A stretch of 64,000 bases of DNA from Tunturiibacter gelidiferens (lineage in GTDB: Bacteria > Acidobacteriota > Terriglobia > Terriglobales > Acidobacteriaceae), in the NCBI RefSeq assembly GCF_014201335.1, contig NZ_JACHEB010000010.1, positions 62,001 through 126,000 on the forward strand. Reading direction: 5' to 3'. Shown one piece after another: positions 37,222 to 45,655 of this stretch. The position numbers were made by a program, and so were the translations under genes. The notes under the pieces were generated by a model. It was given only the letters and a program-made list of their open reading frames with translations. It was not told the origin of the DNA and ran no database searches. Within the stretch, counting starts at the first letter, position 1. Each line of letters opens with the position of its first letter.

Positions 37222-39162
37222 ATGACAGGAGTTCGCCGGCTTTATCGGCGGTTGCGGAGCATGCGAAGACCGCTGATGGTTGCCTTGGCGCTGACGCCTT
37301 TCCTTGCTCCGATGAGTTGGCTCAACGCTCAGTCTTATCACTTGGTCGCTCCGGGGCAGTGTGTCTTCCGCGCTGGCGACAATCCTCGATGGGCGGATCC
37401 GAGTCTCGATCAATCGCAATGGAAGCCCTATGAGACTTGGAAGCTGACGCCGGACGAGCCTTCCCTCTGGGTTCGTTGTCATATAGCCGGAGCGACGTTG
37501 CAAAGCTTGTCTCATCCAGCGTTGCAGGTCAGCGCGAGCGCCGGTTACGAGCTTTTTCTAGAGGGCACATCGATCGGCGCCAGCGGCAATCTGAGGACCG
37601 GCCAGTTTTCTGAAGCCAGAGCTCAGACCTTCGCAGTGGCAAGCCGCAATAACGCAACTCCATCCGGCGACAACAACGTCATCGCGGTGCACGCAGTGTA
37701 CGGCAACCTCGATGCGTCCGATCCTATTGAACTTTTCGTGGGGGAGCAGCGAAGCCTTGGCGAACGGTATGACGCACTCGTATTGGGGGCAATCAAGAAG
37801 TATTCGTTTTTTGTAATAATATTCGGGATCGTCGGACTTACCGGTTGCGTGGTCTTCGGTCTCTATTTGAATGACCGCAGCCGTCTCGAGTTTCTTCTTC
37901 TGGCCATCGCCTGCTGGTGCGTGGCAATCTTTCGCATTGCAGGAGCTTGTACGAGTTTTGGGGTCCCATTCTCCTCCGTCACGTACTTGGTTATTGTAGC
38001 GATCGGCCAGGCGTCGTTAGTTGTCGTGCAGCCCTGGTTTATGTTCCGGCTTGCAGGTAGACCCGTTCCGTGGTTCACCCGTGTCGCGGCGCTTTTAGGA
38101 CTTCTCACCCCACTGGAGCACGTTTCGGCCTTTCTGCCTGCTGCCGCTAGCCTACATCTGCAGGCAGGCTTCGCTCCCATCTATGAAAAGCTCGGTCTGT
38201 GCACAGTTCTGATCTCGCTGTCACCCTTCTTTGCATTCGCGCCGCTGTTCCGGAACCGAACGTCGTCCGGGTCTGAAATGCGTGCCGTTGCCATCTGCTG
38301 CATGGCTTGGGGAACGGCAGATGCTGTCTTTTTCACTGGCGTTTTTCTCGCAGACAACACCTCCTTACAAGCGGCGTTTCATCGGTATTGGGAAGACCCT
38401 CTTCTTGAGGCTCGCGTCTTTACCACCGTAACGGCTGTGATTGCATTGCTGGCGCTGCTCTTCCGCAGCCAGCGCGCCGTAGCTCAGGAGCGGGCTCTGC
38501 TCGCCGGCGAGATGCAGGCTGCGCGGGAGATCCAGGGCTTGCTCGTCAACTCCACGGTGCAAGTGGCGCGAGGACTGACCATGGAAGCCGTCTTCCATCC
38601 TGCTAGAGAAGTCGGCGGAGATTTCTATCGCTGCCGCCTGCTGCCGGATGGCACTCAGCGCATCCTGCTCGGCGACGTCAGCGGAAAAGGCGCGGCCGCA
38701 GCCATGACTGCGGCCATGCTGCTTGGCGCGACCGAAGGCCATGACAACGATTCGCCGTCGACCCTTCTCGGCCATCTCAATCACGTCTTCAAACACAGCG
38801 GTCTCGGCGGATTCGCCACCTGCCTCTGTCTCGATGTCCGTGCCGACGGTCAAGCCACGTTCGCCAACGCCGGCCAACTTGCCCCTTATCGCAATGGCAA
38901 GGAGCTTCAATGCGATCCCGGTCTTCCGCTAGGCATCCTTGAAACTGTCTCATACTCTGAGACGACGCTGCAGCTCGCTCCTGGCGACCAATTGACCCTT
39001 CTTTCTGACGGAATCCTCGAAGCTCGCAGCGCCTCCGGCGAACTCTTCGGCTTCGACCGCACCGCGGCCATCAGCACACAATCGGCAGAGACCATCGCGC
39101 GTGCCGCACAGGCCTTCGGACAGGACGACGACATCACCGTCCTTACTCTGAGTAGGCTTTAA
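37222..39162 (+). CDS. Membrane-bound SpoIIE-type PP2C serine phosphatase with 7TM sensor
   Basis: From the ATG at 37222 the protein has 646 residues. It begins with a signal-like helix (PLMVALALTPFLAPMSWL) and has a beta-rich periplasmic part to about residue 190. Some seven membrane helices follow (about 210-440), then a short coiled linker (LLAGEMQAAREIQGLLV) and a PP2C/SpoIIE domain with REVGGDFYRC, LLGDVSGKGAAAAMTAAML and LSDGILEARS. The layout is that of 7TMR-DISM-type receptors. It would dephosphorylate an anti-sigma-factor antagonist in response to a periplasmic signal. ATGs at 37126 and 37261 are alternatives; none has an ideal ribosome site. Confidence 0.88.
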   Translation: MTGVRRLYRRLRSMRRPLMVALALTPFLAPMSWLNAQSYHLVAPGQCVFRAGDNPRWADPSLDQSQWKPYETWKLTPDEPSLWVRCHIAGATLQSLSHPALQVSASAGYELFLEGTSIGASGNLRTGQFSEARAQTFAVASRNNATPSGDNNVIAVHAVYGNLDASDPIELFVGEQRSLGERYDALVLGAIKKYSFFVIIFGIVGLTGCVVFGLYLNDRSRLEFLLLAIACWCVAIFRIAGACTSFGVPFSSVTYLVIVAIGQASLVVVQPWFMFRLAGRPVPWFTRVAALLGLLTPLEHVSAFLPAAASLHLQAGFAPIYEKLGLCTVLISLSPFFAFAPLFRNRTSSGSEMRAVAICCMAWGTADAVFFTGVFLADNTSLQAAFHRYWEDPLLEARVFTTVTAVIALLALLFRSQRAVAQERALLAGEMQAAREIQGLLVNSTVQVARGLTMEAVFHPAREVGGDFYRCRLLPDGTQRILLGDVSGKGAAAAMTAAMLLGATEGHDNDSPSTLLGHLNHVFKHSGLGGFATCLCLDVRADGQATFANAGQLAPYRNGKELQCDPGLPLGILETVSYSETTLQLAPGDQLTLLSDGILEARSASGELFGFDRTAAISTQSAETIARAAQAFGQDDDITVLTLSRL

Positions 39163-39920
39163 TGGCCTGAAAATTTCCTTGCCTCAACGCACTCGTCGTA
39201 TGTTTAGTCTGGTTGAGAAGATCGTCGATTGTCTTGGTTGATGGTAGAAGGCCGGGGTTGGTGGAAGTACGGTCGCCCCAGCGAGGGTGACCGTCTCCAG
39301 GTTACGTATGTGGATCAGGCTCAGCGGAGTCTCGCGTGTGACGGCTACGAGCTTGCGGCGCTCCTTAAGGCATACGTCAGCGGCGCGAGTAAGCAGGTCA
39401 ATGCTGGTGCCCGCGGCGATCGTGGCTTTGCATCAAAGGCCTTTCCAAACTCCGGGAGATTCGAGACGACGCCATTGATGCGAGCGTAGTTGGGGGAATG
39501 AGTTCTGTCGCCACTGTGGTATCACCTACCAACCTGATCCGCGACTGCCGGGAAAACAATCCTCGACGAGTCGTGCCTGAATGGATTTACGATACCGAGA
39601 CCAATAGACGGAAGGATGGTGGATGACTAGAACAGATTGACATGCAACGTTGTTTGGGCCACGGAAGATAAGGGGCCTGCTCGCGCGGATCTGTGGCATA
39701 GAACCAGTTCAGAGGTGTGGTTAAAACTATACCCAACAACACACGCATTCCCTTCGCGTGAGACGATCGCGTCCTTTCGTGCCTTGAACCTGTGCCATCA
39801 ATCAGATTCGCGCGGCGTTGAAGGACGACGCGGTAGGTGCCTTCCGGCAGTTGTGCGAGATCGAGAGTTTCGCCGTAGTGCGATATGCAGCCGGTGGCTG
39901 ATCAGCAAAGGCGGCGTAAA
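39163..39920. other. Stretch without a convincing gene
   Basis: Frames on both strands are short and show no domain. This is probably degraded DNA beyond the glycosidase remnant that follows. Confidence 0.4.
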
Positions 39921-40025
39921 TTACTGGCCATCACTGAACTGATCTACGAGCATGAAGTAAATGACTTGATCGCGCCGATCCGCGGGAGGTGGGCTGTATG
40001 ATTCGCGACGTGGCAGAGAGACCGC
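39921..40025 (-). pseudogene. Fragment of an alpha-amylase-family (GH13) N-terminus
   Basis: The minus-strand frame ends SYSPPPADRRDQVIYFMLVDQFSDGQ before a TAA. This matches the opening strand of GH13 barrels (DEVIYFLLVDRFSDG). No further family sequence follows in any frame, and the codons upstream are not family-like. If correct, it is a short relic at the edge of the glycan locus. Confidence 0.4.
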
Positions 40026-40230
40026 ACGCACGCCCTGCGAGCGGCAGGGAAAGCATTTGGGTGTAAAGCTCAAGAGGTAACCCCCGATTACTCGTCCTGA
40101 AGAAATTATTCTCTGGGCCGATGGCTGAACTGTAACACGGGACTTCAAGTAAATCGGTAAACATTTAGCGATTCCTGGCATTTCTGGGCGGCCTGCCACC
40201 TCGATGTCATGCGCGTACATTTCGGTGTTG

Positions 40231-41733
40231 TCAAAAGCTTTGGTTTGGTTTGAGCTGTTCTGCAATTCGCAATTTGCGAAGGAGTTCTCCAAGGTTGTCC
40301 TTCATGATCTTGTACTTCTTGTATTCAGCAACTTCGCGCTTGGCATCTTCGGTTCTGCGTGCATCTCTATACAGCAAGCCGAGTCTATAGTGAGAACCAG
40401 CATTTGTAGGATCTAGCTCTACAGCTCGCTCCATAAGCGCCAGTGCCTTCTCGGACTGGCCCATCCGCTTTAGTGCACTAGCTAACCCCATCGCCGCTTC
40501 TGCATCTTTGGGTTGAAGATCGAATGCGTGCGAGTAGTCAGCGTAGGCAGTTTTAGTGTCACCGCTCTTCGCGGCTATCTCTCCCAATCTGACTTGCGCC
40601 TTCTCTTGATTCGGATCTTCAATGAGCGCGGCGTTATACTCCGCCTCCGCTTGCTCCTGGAGGGTCGGAGAGTCGGAGGTGTAAAGCATTTCTCCTAGTT
40701 CAAAATGAAGATTTGGGTTATTTGGGCTCAGTTTCAAGGCCTGATGGTAGCTTGCAATCGCTGCTGTTGAGAATCCCTGTTTGGCTAAAATATGTGCGAC
40801 TGCCTGGTATATTTCGGGAGTGTTCGGTGAGCACGTCGCCAGCTGGAGAATTGTTTGATCAATGAGATCAGAGTACAGCCGGTACACCTTAAAAAGGCTA
40901 TTGCTATCCAGCTTCGTCGGGTCGGAGGCTGTAGAGAGGTAGTTGTTTGAATCGGGCCTCGGAGGTTGGGGGTTCGCAATGAGTGACAGACGAAGCTGTT
41001 CGGCAACCTCTGCGCTATCCGGGTGCTTAGCCAATTTCTGTGCCATTAGATGCTCGGCAAGTTCGTGCACCGCCGCCTGATGCATCTCGTCGCTGTCGGG
41101 CGCCATCATTGCCATCGTCAGCACAGCTTGGCTGGAGAGATCCGAGTAGACTCTGAAGGCTGTGTACAGCAGCTTCGCGTCCTTGGCACTTACACTAAGC
41201 ATGGCAGAGATGATCTCGGCGGCCTTATCGAGATCCCCCGTCGACGAGTAGCTTGTTATCAGATCATTACCGACATCAATTTGTATTTTTTTATCAGTCA
41301 GGTTTGGAAAGGCTGCTGCAAGGTCGTTGCGGCCCGCACTGTCCTCCCCAACGCGCATCTCAGAGATACCAAGCAACGCCTGAATCTTCCACAGGTTAGG
41401 CTTCAATTCCAACGCGACCCGTAGATGCGGTAAAGCGCCTGCATAGTCGCCACGAAAGAAAAGCAGTACACCAAGATTTCCACGTGCCACAATATTCTTT
41501 GGATCGAGCGAAATGATTGCATCAAGTTCCGAAAGTGCCAGTTCTGGCTTTCCTTCAGCCAGATAGTGTTGCGCTGAGAGGGCATGAGCTTCCACTCGGC
41601 GCTGATTATCCAAATCCGTTTGAGATTGTAAAGGTCTAACCATCTGGACCAAAAAAATTATTAATGTAATAACTTTCCGCGCAGAAAACCTTCGGCGTGT
41701 CGTAAATCCCAATCGGTCGGCAGCTGGGTTCAT
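40231..41733 (-). CDS. Exported or membrane-anchored TPR protein
   Basis: The 500-residue protein has an N-terminal hydrophobic segment (VITLIIFLVQMV) and then tetratricopeptide repeats: two near residues 50-120 (AEGKPELALSELDAIISLDP, RGDYAGALPHLRVALELKP) and four or more near 315-470. The middle is a diverged duplication: YTAFRVYSDLSSQAVLTMAM and FKVYRLYSDLIDQTILQLAT are counterparts. TPR proteins are scaffolds; in acidobacterial glycan loci they often stand next to glycosidases. It is last in the five-gene minus-strand run that begins with TonB receptor 2, 121 bases after the preceding gene. Confidence 0.85.
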   Translation of the reverse strand: MNPAADRLGFTTRRRFSARKVITLIIFLVQMVRPLQSQTDLDNQRRVEAHALSAQHYLAEGKPELALSELDAIISLDPKNIVARGNLGVLLFFRGDYAGALPHLRVALELKPNLWKIQALLGISEMRVGEDSAGRNDLAAAFPNLTDKKIQIDVGNDLITSYSSTGDLDKAAEIISAMLSVSAKDAKLLYTAFRVYSDLSSQAVLTMAMMAPDSDEMHQAAVHELAEHLMAQKLAKHPDSAEVAEQLRLSLIANPQPPRPDSNNYLSTASDPTKLDSNSLFKVYRLYSDLIDQTILQLATCSPNTPEIYQAVAHILAKQGFSTAAIASYHQALKLSPNNPNLHFELGEMLYTSDSPTLQEQAEAEYNAALIEDPNQEKAQVRLGEIAAKSGDTKTAYADYSHAFDLQPKDAEAAMGLASALKRMGQSEKALALMERAVELDPTNAGSHYRLGLLYRDARRTEDAKREVAEYKKYKIMKDNLGELLRKLRIAEQLKPNQSF

Positions 41734-41854
41734 AGGAACTACCTGCTCTTATCGTTTAGATGTGCCAATTAGTGAACATTTCGCCGGGAATTTTCGTGCT
41801 GCTTTCTCCGCGTTTAATGACGACCATGCGAATGCAAGTAGAAATCACTCGTCG

Positions 41855-44227
41855 TCAGAAAAACACATTCCATTCCACATCCTTGGATACTGAAGCTGTG
41901 AAGTCCACCGTAAGTAGACTTCCATCCGTTCGCATTGTCGCGCCCTCCGGGCGGTTCCCCATCTTCACAGACTTCCCGCTGAAGCCGTCTGGAACATAAA
42001 TGCGCAGCTGATAAGGATCTCCCGCAACTGCTCGCGAGATCCCTTGGAGCACTTTTTTCTCTGCATCGTATCTTGAATCTTTCACGTCGAACGCCATGTG
42101 ACGGACATGCCGACTCGTCGAGACTAGCGTCGGATAAGGCTGCCTCTCGACGATGCTGTACACGTCGCAATCGTAGGGATTCAAAGGACGGATCGTGAAC
42201 GTTCCTTTGAAGCTCCCAATCAACTTCTTGGTCCAGAATTCATACACGATGTACTCCTTGTCAGGGGCGAGGCGAAGATCGTCCGCCGCGTCTAACTTCG
42301 CTTCGAAGATATCGCGACTCACTTTTCCGGTGAAATTGAATACAGCTAGAACATTCCATTGCCCAAACGCCCGCTCTATGGGCATGTTCCAGATATGAGC
42401 CGGCTTGCGAATGAATAAGTCCACTGGATAAGCCACGTCCATGGTGGGCGGGCTGATGCGTTTCATCAACTCAATCCGATCTTCAGGATATGGCACGTCG
42501 AACGCCTCTGAGATGAAAAGAGTGCTTCCCGCAATCGCATGAAACACCGCTGTAACTTTCGCTTCGCCATAGCTATAAAGCTTTCCATCCGATGAGTTGT
42601 ATTTATAAATATGGAAGCCGTCACCATCGTTCCAGAACACCCGACCATTGTAAAAGGCGCGGTTGGCAGAGCCTAAAACCGATTCGGTGAAGAGTCCAGT
42701 GAACTCGGTCTGCGTGAGCGGAGAGATGCTAGCCTCGTAACCATGGTCAGCATCTTCTGAGATTCGGCAGATATCGACAATGCCGTAAGAATGATCTACC
42801 GGTTGCATGTTTGAACGGACAACTTTGCGAGGAGACCTCTGATCGATAGCTTCACGCCATGGCATGCCGCCCGCGTGATAGGTCTCCATTGAACTCATAT
42901 AGGGATTGAACTGTCCCGGCCACCTATCCCACCAATCTGCAAAGTCCATCTCTGCCCTACCCGTCTCGCCCGGATCCGTGCAGGCCCATTGAAGCGCACG
43001 CTCTCGCTCAAGCCTGATGGTTAGGGGATTGGAGAAATCGATGACGCGTTGGCCCCCGTATTTTGGTGTGCGAATAGGCAAGAAGCACTCGACGGGGTAT
43101 GTGACTCGTGAAGGCCGGCCCTGTGTTGCTCCGCCAGAACCATAAAATCCGAATGTCCCCTGCTGCCCGGGTCCACCCATGCCCCAGTAAAAACTGCCCA
43201 GGCCGTTATCCTCAAAAAACTTCTTGGCATTGGCAGCGCTTCCGCCTGACATCCACCCGTGATACCGACTATAATTGTTCGCCACCAGCTCTTGGTCGTC
43301 TAAATTGATCGGCCGTCTCTCCTTCAGCCGAATGTCATGTGCGATCGAGATCAGGTCAGCCTGATGCTCCATCGCACGCAACGCATCGTAGTTGAAGCTG
43401 ATCAGCAGCTTCTCCCCCTTGAAATTAGCTCCCTTGGGGACGGTCACTTTATAGCTGCAGTATCCTCGAACCTTCATTCGGTCTGGGCCTTTCCCTCGCC
43501 AGCCCTGCGTCACTTCGAACCTTGATGCGCCCTTCGACGTTGTTATATGCCCCATCAGCAAAGAATTGCCCGTATCCATATCTCGTACCACATGGTTCAC
43601 GGCATAAACTTTGGATGTAATCAAGCACTCCACTGGCAAGAGATCGTAGTAATCACGATTACGGGACTGAGTGCCGAAGCTGATCCATTTGTCCGTGGTT
43701 CCACCGAGACGCACGTCCGACGAAACAAAATAATCCATATCCTCGAGATCGATCGGCACCTCGGTCTGGTTGCTGCGACCCAGACTTACCAAGATATCGC
43801 TTCCGCTTTTGCTGCAAGAAAGCTCAAACTCGAAGTCGAGGTGCCCCGCCTTCGCGCCATGCAACGTCACTTTATCGAATGACCCGAATTTGGTTGATTC
43901 ATTCCTGCGAAACGAACTGCTTACTTTCCATCCCACAAAATCGTCGCCAGGAAGAAAATGTACGTTGTTGATTTGCATTTCGCTTCCCTTTAATTCAGCG
44001 GACCATCGGCATGTAACAGGATCCACGGTCACTTTAAGCTTGTCAGTTTCGAACTCGATGATCTTCTCTGCCGGATAACTAGTCTTATTGCTGGGCGCCG
44101 AAGCAACTTCCGCCGGAAGCAGGTTGTTCAGAAATGAAATCGATACCATAGCTGCGCCTTGCGCGGCTTGCGTAAGTACTTTCCTTCGTGTAAACGGTTC
44201 GCCTGAAGCGCTCTTTTTCTCCGACAT
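41855..44227 (-). CDS. Tat-exported glycoside-hydrolase-like protein (alpha-galactosidase/raffinose-synthase-like barrel, catalytic motif not found)
   Basis: The 790-residue protein starts with a Tat signal (TRRKVLTQAAQGAAMV). An N-terminal beta-sandwich (residues about 50-290) precedes a barrel-like part with NNYSRYHGWMSGG, GSFYWGMGGPGQ, MDFADWWDRWPGQ and FTESVLGSANRAF. A C-terminal beta domain has AVFNFTG and YIVYEFWTKKLIGSF, and that domain order resembles clan-D enzymes (GH27/GH36). The KWDYN and SDNTD-type catalytic motifs of the GH36 gene at 53588 are not present, so it may be another family or a new branch. An SD GGAGA precedes the ATG. It stands between the MBL-fold and TPR genes. Confidence 0.7.
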   Translation of the reverse strand: MSEKKSASGEPFTRRKVLTQAAQGAAMVSISFLNNLLPAEVASAPSNKTSYPAEKIIEFETDKLKVTVDPVTCRWSAELKGSEMQINNVHFLPGDDFVGWKVSSSFRRNESTKFGSFDKVTLHGAKAGHLDFEFELSCSKSGSDILVSLGRSNQTEVPIDLEDMDYFVSSDVRLGGTTDKWISFGTQSRNRDYYDLLPVECLITSKVYAVNHVVRDMDTGNSLLMGHITTSKGASRFEVTQGWRGKGPDRMKVRGYCSYKVTVPKGANFKGEKLLISFNYDALRAMEHQADLISIAHDIRLKERRPINLDDQELVANNYSRYHGWMSGGSAANAKKFFEDNGLGSFYWGMGGPGQQGTFGFYGSGGATQGRPSRVTYPVECFLPIRTPKYGGQRVIDFSNPLTIRLERERALQWACTDPGETGRAEMDFADWWDRWPGQFNPYMSSMETYHAGGMPWREAIDQRSPRKVVRSNMQPVDHSYGIVDICRISEDADHGYEASISPLTQTEFTGLFTESVLGSANRAFYNGRVFWNDGDGFHIYKYNSSDGKLYSYGEAKVTAVFHAIAGSTLFISEAFDVPYPEDRIELMKRISPPTMDVAYPVDLFIRKPAHIWNMPIERAFGQWNVLAVFNFTGKVSRDIFEAKLDAADDLRLAPDKEYIVYEFWTKKLIGSFKGTFTIRPLNPYDCDVYSIVERQPYPTLVSTSRHVRHMAFDVKDSRYDAEKKVLQGISRAVAGDPYQLRIYVPDGFSGKSVKMGNRPEGATMRTDGSLLTVDFTASVSKDVEWNVFF

Positions 44228-44308
44228 GTAAATTTCTCCGCGAATCCTCTCCTAATGGCATCCGCTTATAGCGGTCTATTTATTGTCGGCCTGCAAGCAC
44301 GGCCTTTT

Positions 44309-45487
44309 CTAACGCGCGATATATGTAATGGCTTCTCCAATTCGATCGTTCACTATATTGAACTGCCCCTCTCGAAACACGTTCGCTTCGAGCATGAATC
44401 CTTTATCGTCGGTTTGTGTAGCGCCATATCCTGCTGGACCCACGAGATTGGCAATTCGCGGGGCTTCTGTGTTGTGACCATCAGCTTCCTGAGCATAATG
44501 AAGCTGCCACAGGACCGGCTTGTTAGGGGCAGTGCGGATCAGATCGAGCACACGTACGGTAGCGCCTTTTGTGGATCCGTTGTCCATAATGGCAACCTGC
44601 GGAGCGATGCCGTCTACAAGCGCTGGGCTGGTGCTCGCCATCATTCCATGGTTGCCGACAATAAAGATATTGACATGTCCAATCTTGTTCATGGGGCACA
44701 TCAGCATACGCTCGCGATCCCAAGTCAGATCGCCCGCATCCAATATGCGCACGCGCCCGAACTGAATGACCACCGCAAGGGATCGCCGGTTCTCCGTCAT
44801 ATCTGGGTCTTCAAGACCGGCGATAGTCTGATCTATTACTCCGCAGGAAGGATTCGCGGCGCCCGCCCTAGGGAGCGAATGATCAATCACGTCCCCATCA
44901 CCGCTGACCACCATTGCGTCGAGACCGCGAACTGGCAGCCTCTGTCCTGGGTGAAGAATGATGTGCGTGTAGTTCATCGTGGAGAGTATTTTTTGATATG
45001 CATCGTAACCGGCCTGCGTAGATTGCCAGCCCTTTTCCGGAGCTTGCTCCCGATTTGGCCCATGATCTAAAAATGTTCCTATGGGTATTCGTGCAGCGAG
45101 TTCGGGGACCCCTCCCACATGGTCCCCGTGATAATGAGTAATCAGGACGTAATCCAATCGCTGTACACCGGCCTTTCGGGCCGCAGCAACAATTCGATCG
45201 GCATCGCGGCTGCCGTGGCCCGCAAATCCTGTATCTATCAACAGCGACAGTCCACTAGGTGTTATGAAGAGGGTCGCCTGGCCGCCTTCCGTATCGACAA
45301 AATAGATTCGCAGCGCAGCCCGACCGTGACCATCTTTTCCCTTAGCAGATAGTGGTCCCAGTAGAACCAAGCAAAGCGCCGCCATCGGAGTGAATCGCTT
45401 TGACTTCAACCTCCGCACCTGAAAGTGTGCAGATGCTCTCATGCGACACGTCCGGGCACCTAATAGTTTTTTGATCGCTGCAATCAT
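44309..45487 (-). CDS. Exported metallo-beta-lactamase-fold hydrolase (ComEC-like type)
   Basis: The 392-residue protein has an N-terminal hydrophobic segment (FTPMAALCLVLLGPLSA) and the MBL fold: IYFVDTEGGQATLFITPSG, LLIDTGF, the zinc motif THYHGDHVGG, DAGDLTWDRE and VGNHG. The sequence is closest in feel to the competence-type ComEC C-terminal domain family, but exported as a stand-alone enzyme. Its substrate in a glycan locus is not known. The ATG at 45487 has an AGGTGA site 5 bases upstream. It ends 81 bases before the Tat glycosidase-like gene. Confidence 0.85.
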   Translation of the reverse strand: MIAAIKKLLGARTCRMRASAHFQVRRLKSKRFTPMAALCLVLLGPLSAKGKDGHGRAALRIYFVDTEGGQATLFITPSGLSLLIDTGFAGHGSRDADRIVAAARKAGVQRLDYVLITHYHGDHVGGVPELAARIPIGTFLDHGPNREQAPEKGWQSTQAGYDAYQKILSTMNYTHIILHPGQRLPVRGLDAMVVSGDGDVIDHSLPRAGAANPSCGVIDQTIAGLEDPDMTENRRSLAVVIQFGRVRILDAGDLTWDRERMLMCPMNKIGHVNIFIVGNHGMMASTSPALVDGIAPQVAIMDNGSTKGATVRVLDLIRTAPNKPVLWQLHYAQEADGHNTEAPRIANLVGPAGYGATQTDDKGFMLEANVFREGQFNIVNDRIGEAITYIAR

Positions 45488-45655
45488 AAGCTCACCTTCA
45501 CCTCTCACGGTTGAAGCTTCATTTCCAGACGATCAAGCAGGGACACTTAGCTTGTCTGTATTAATAGATCAGCACTCCTCGAAAGAGGAGTGCGACCATG
45601 CTCGGCAATAAAGATTTGAGATCTCCAGATCATACTCAGTCGACCTCCATCTGCA

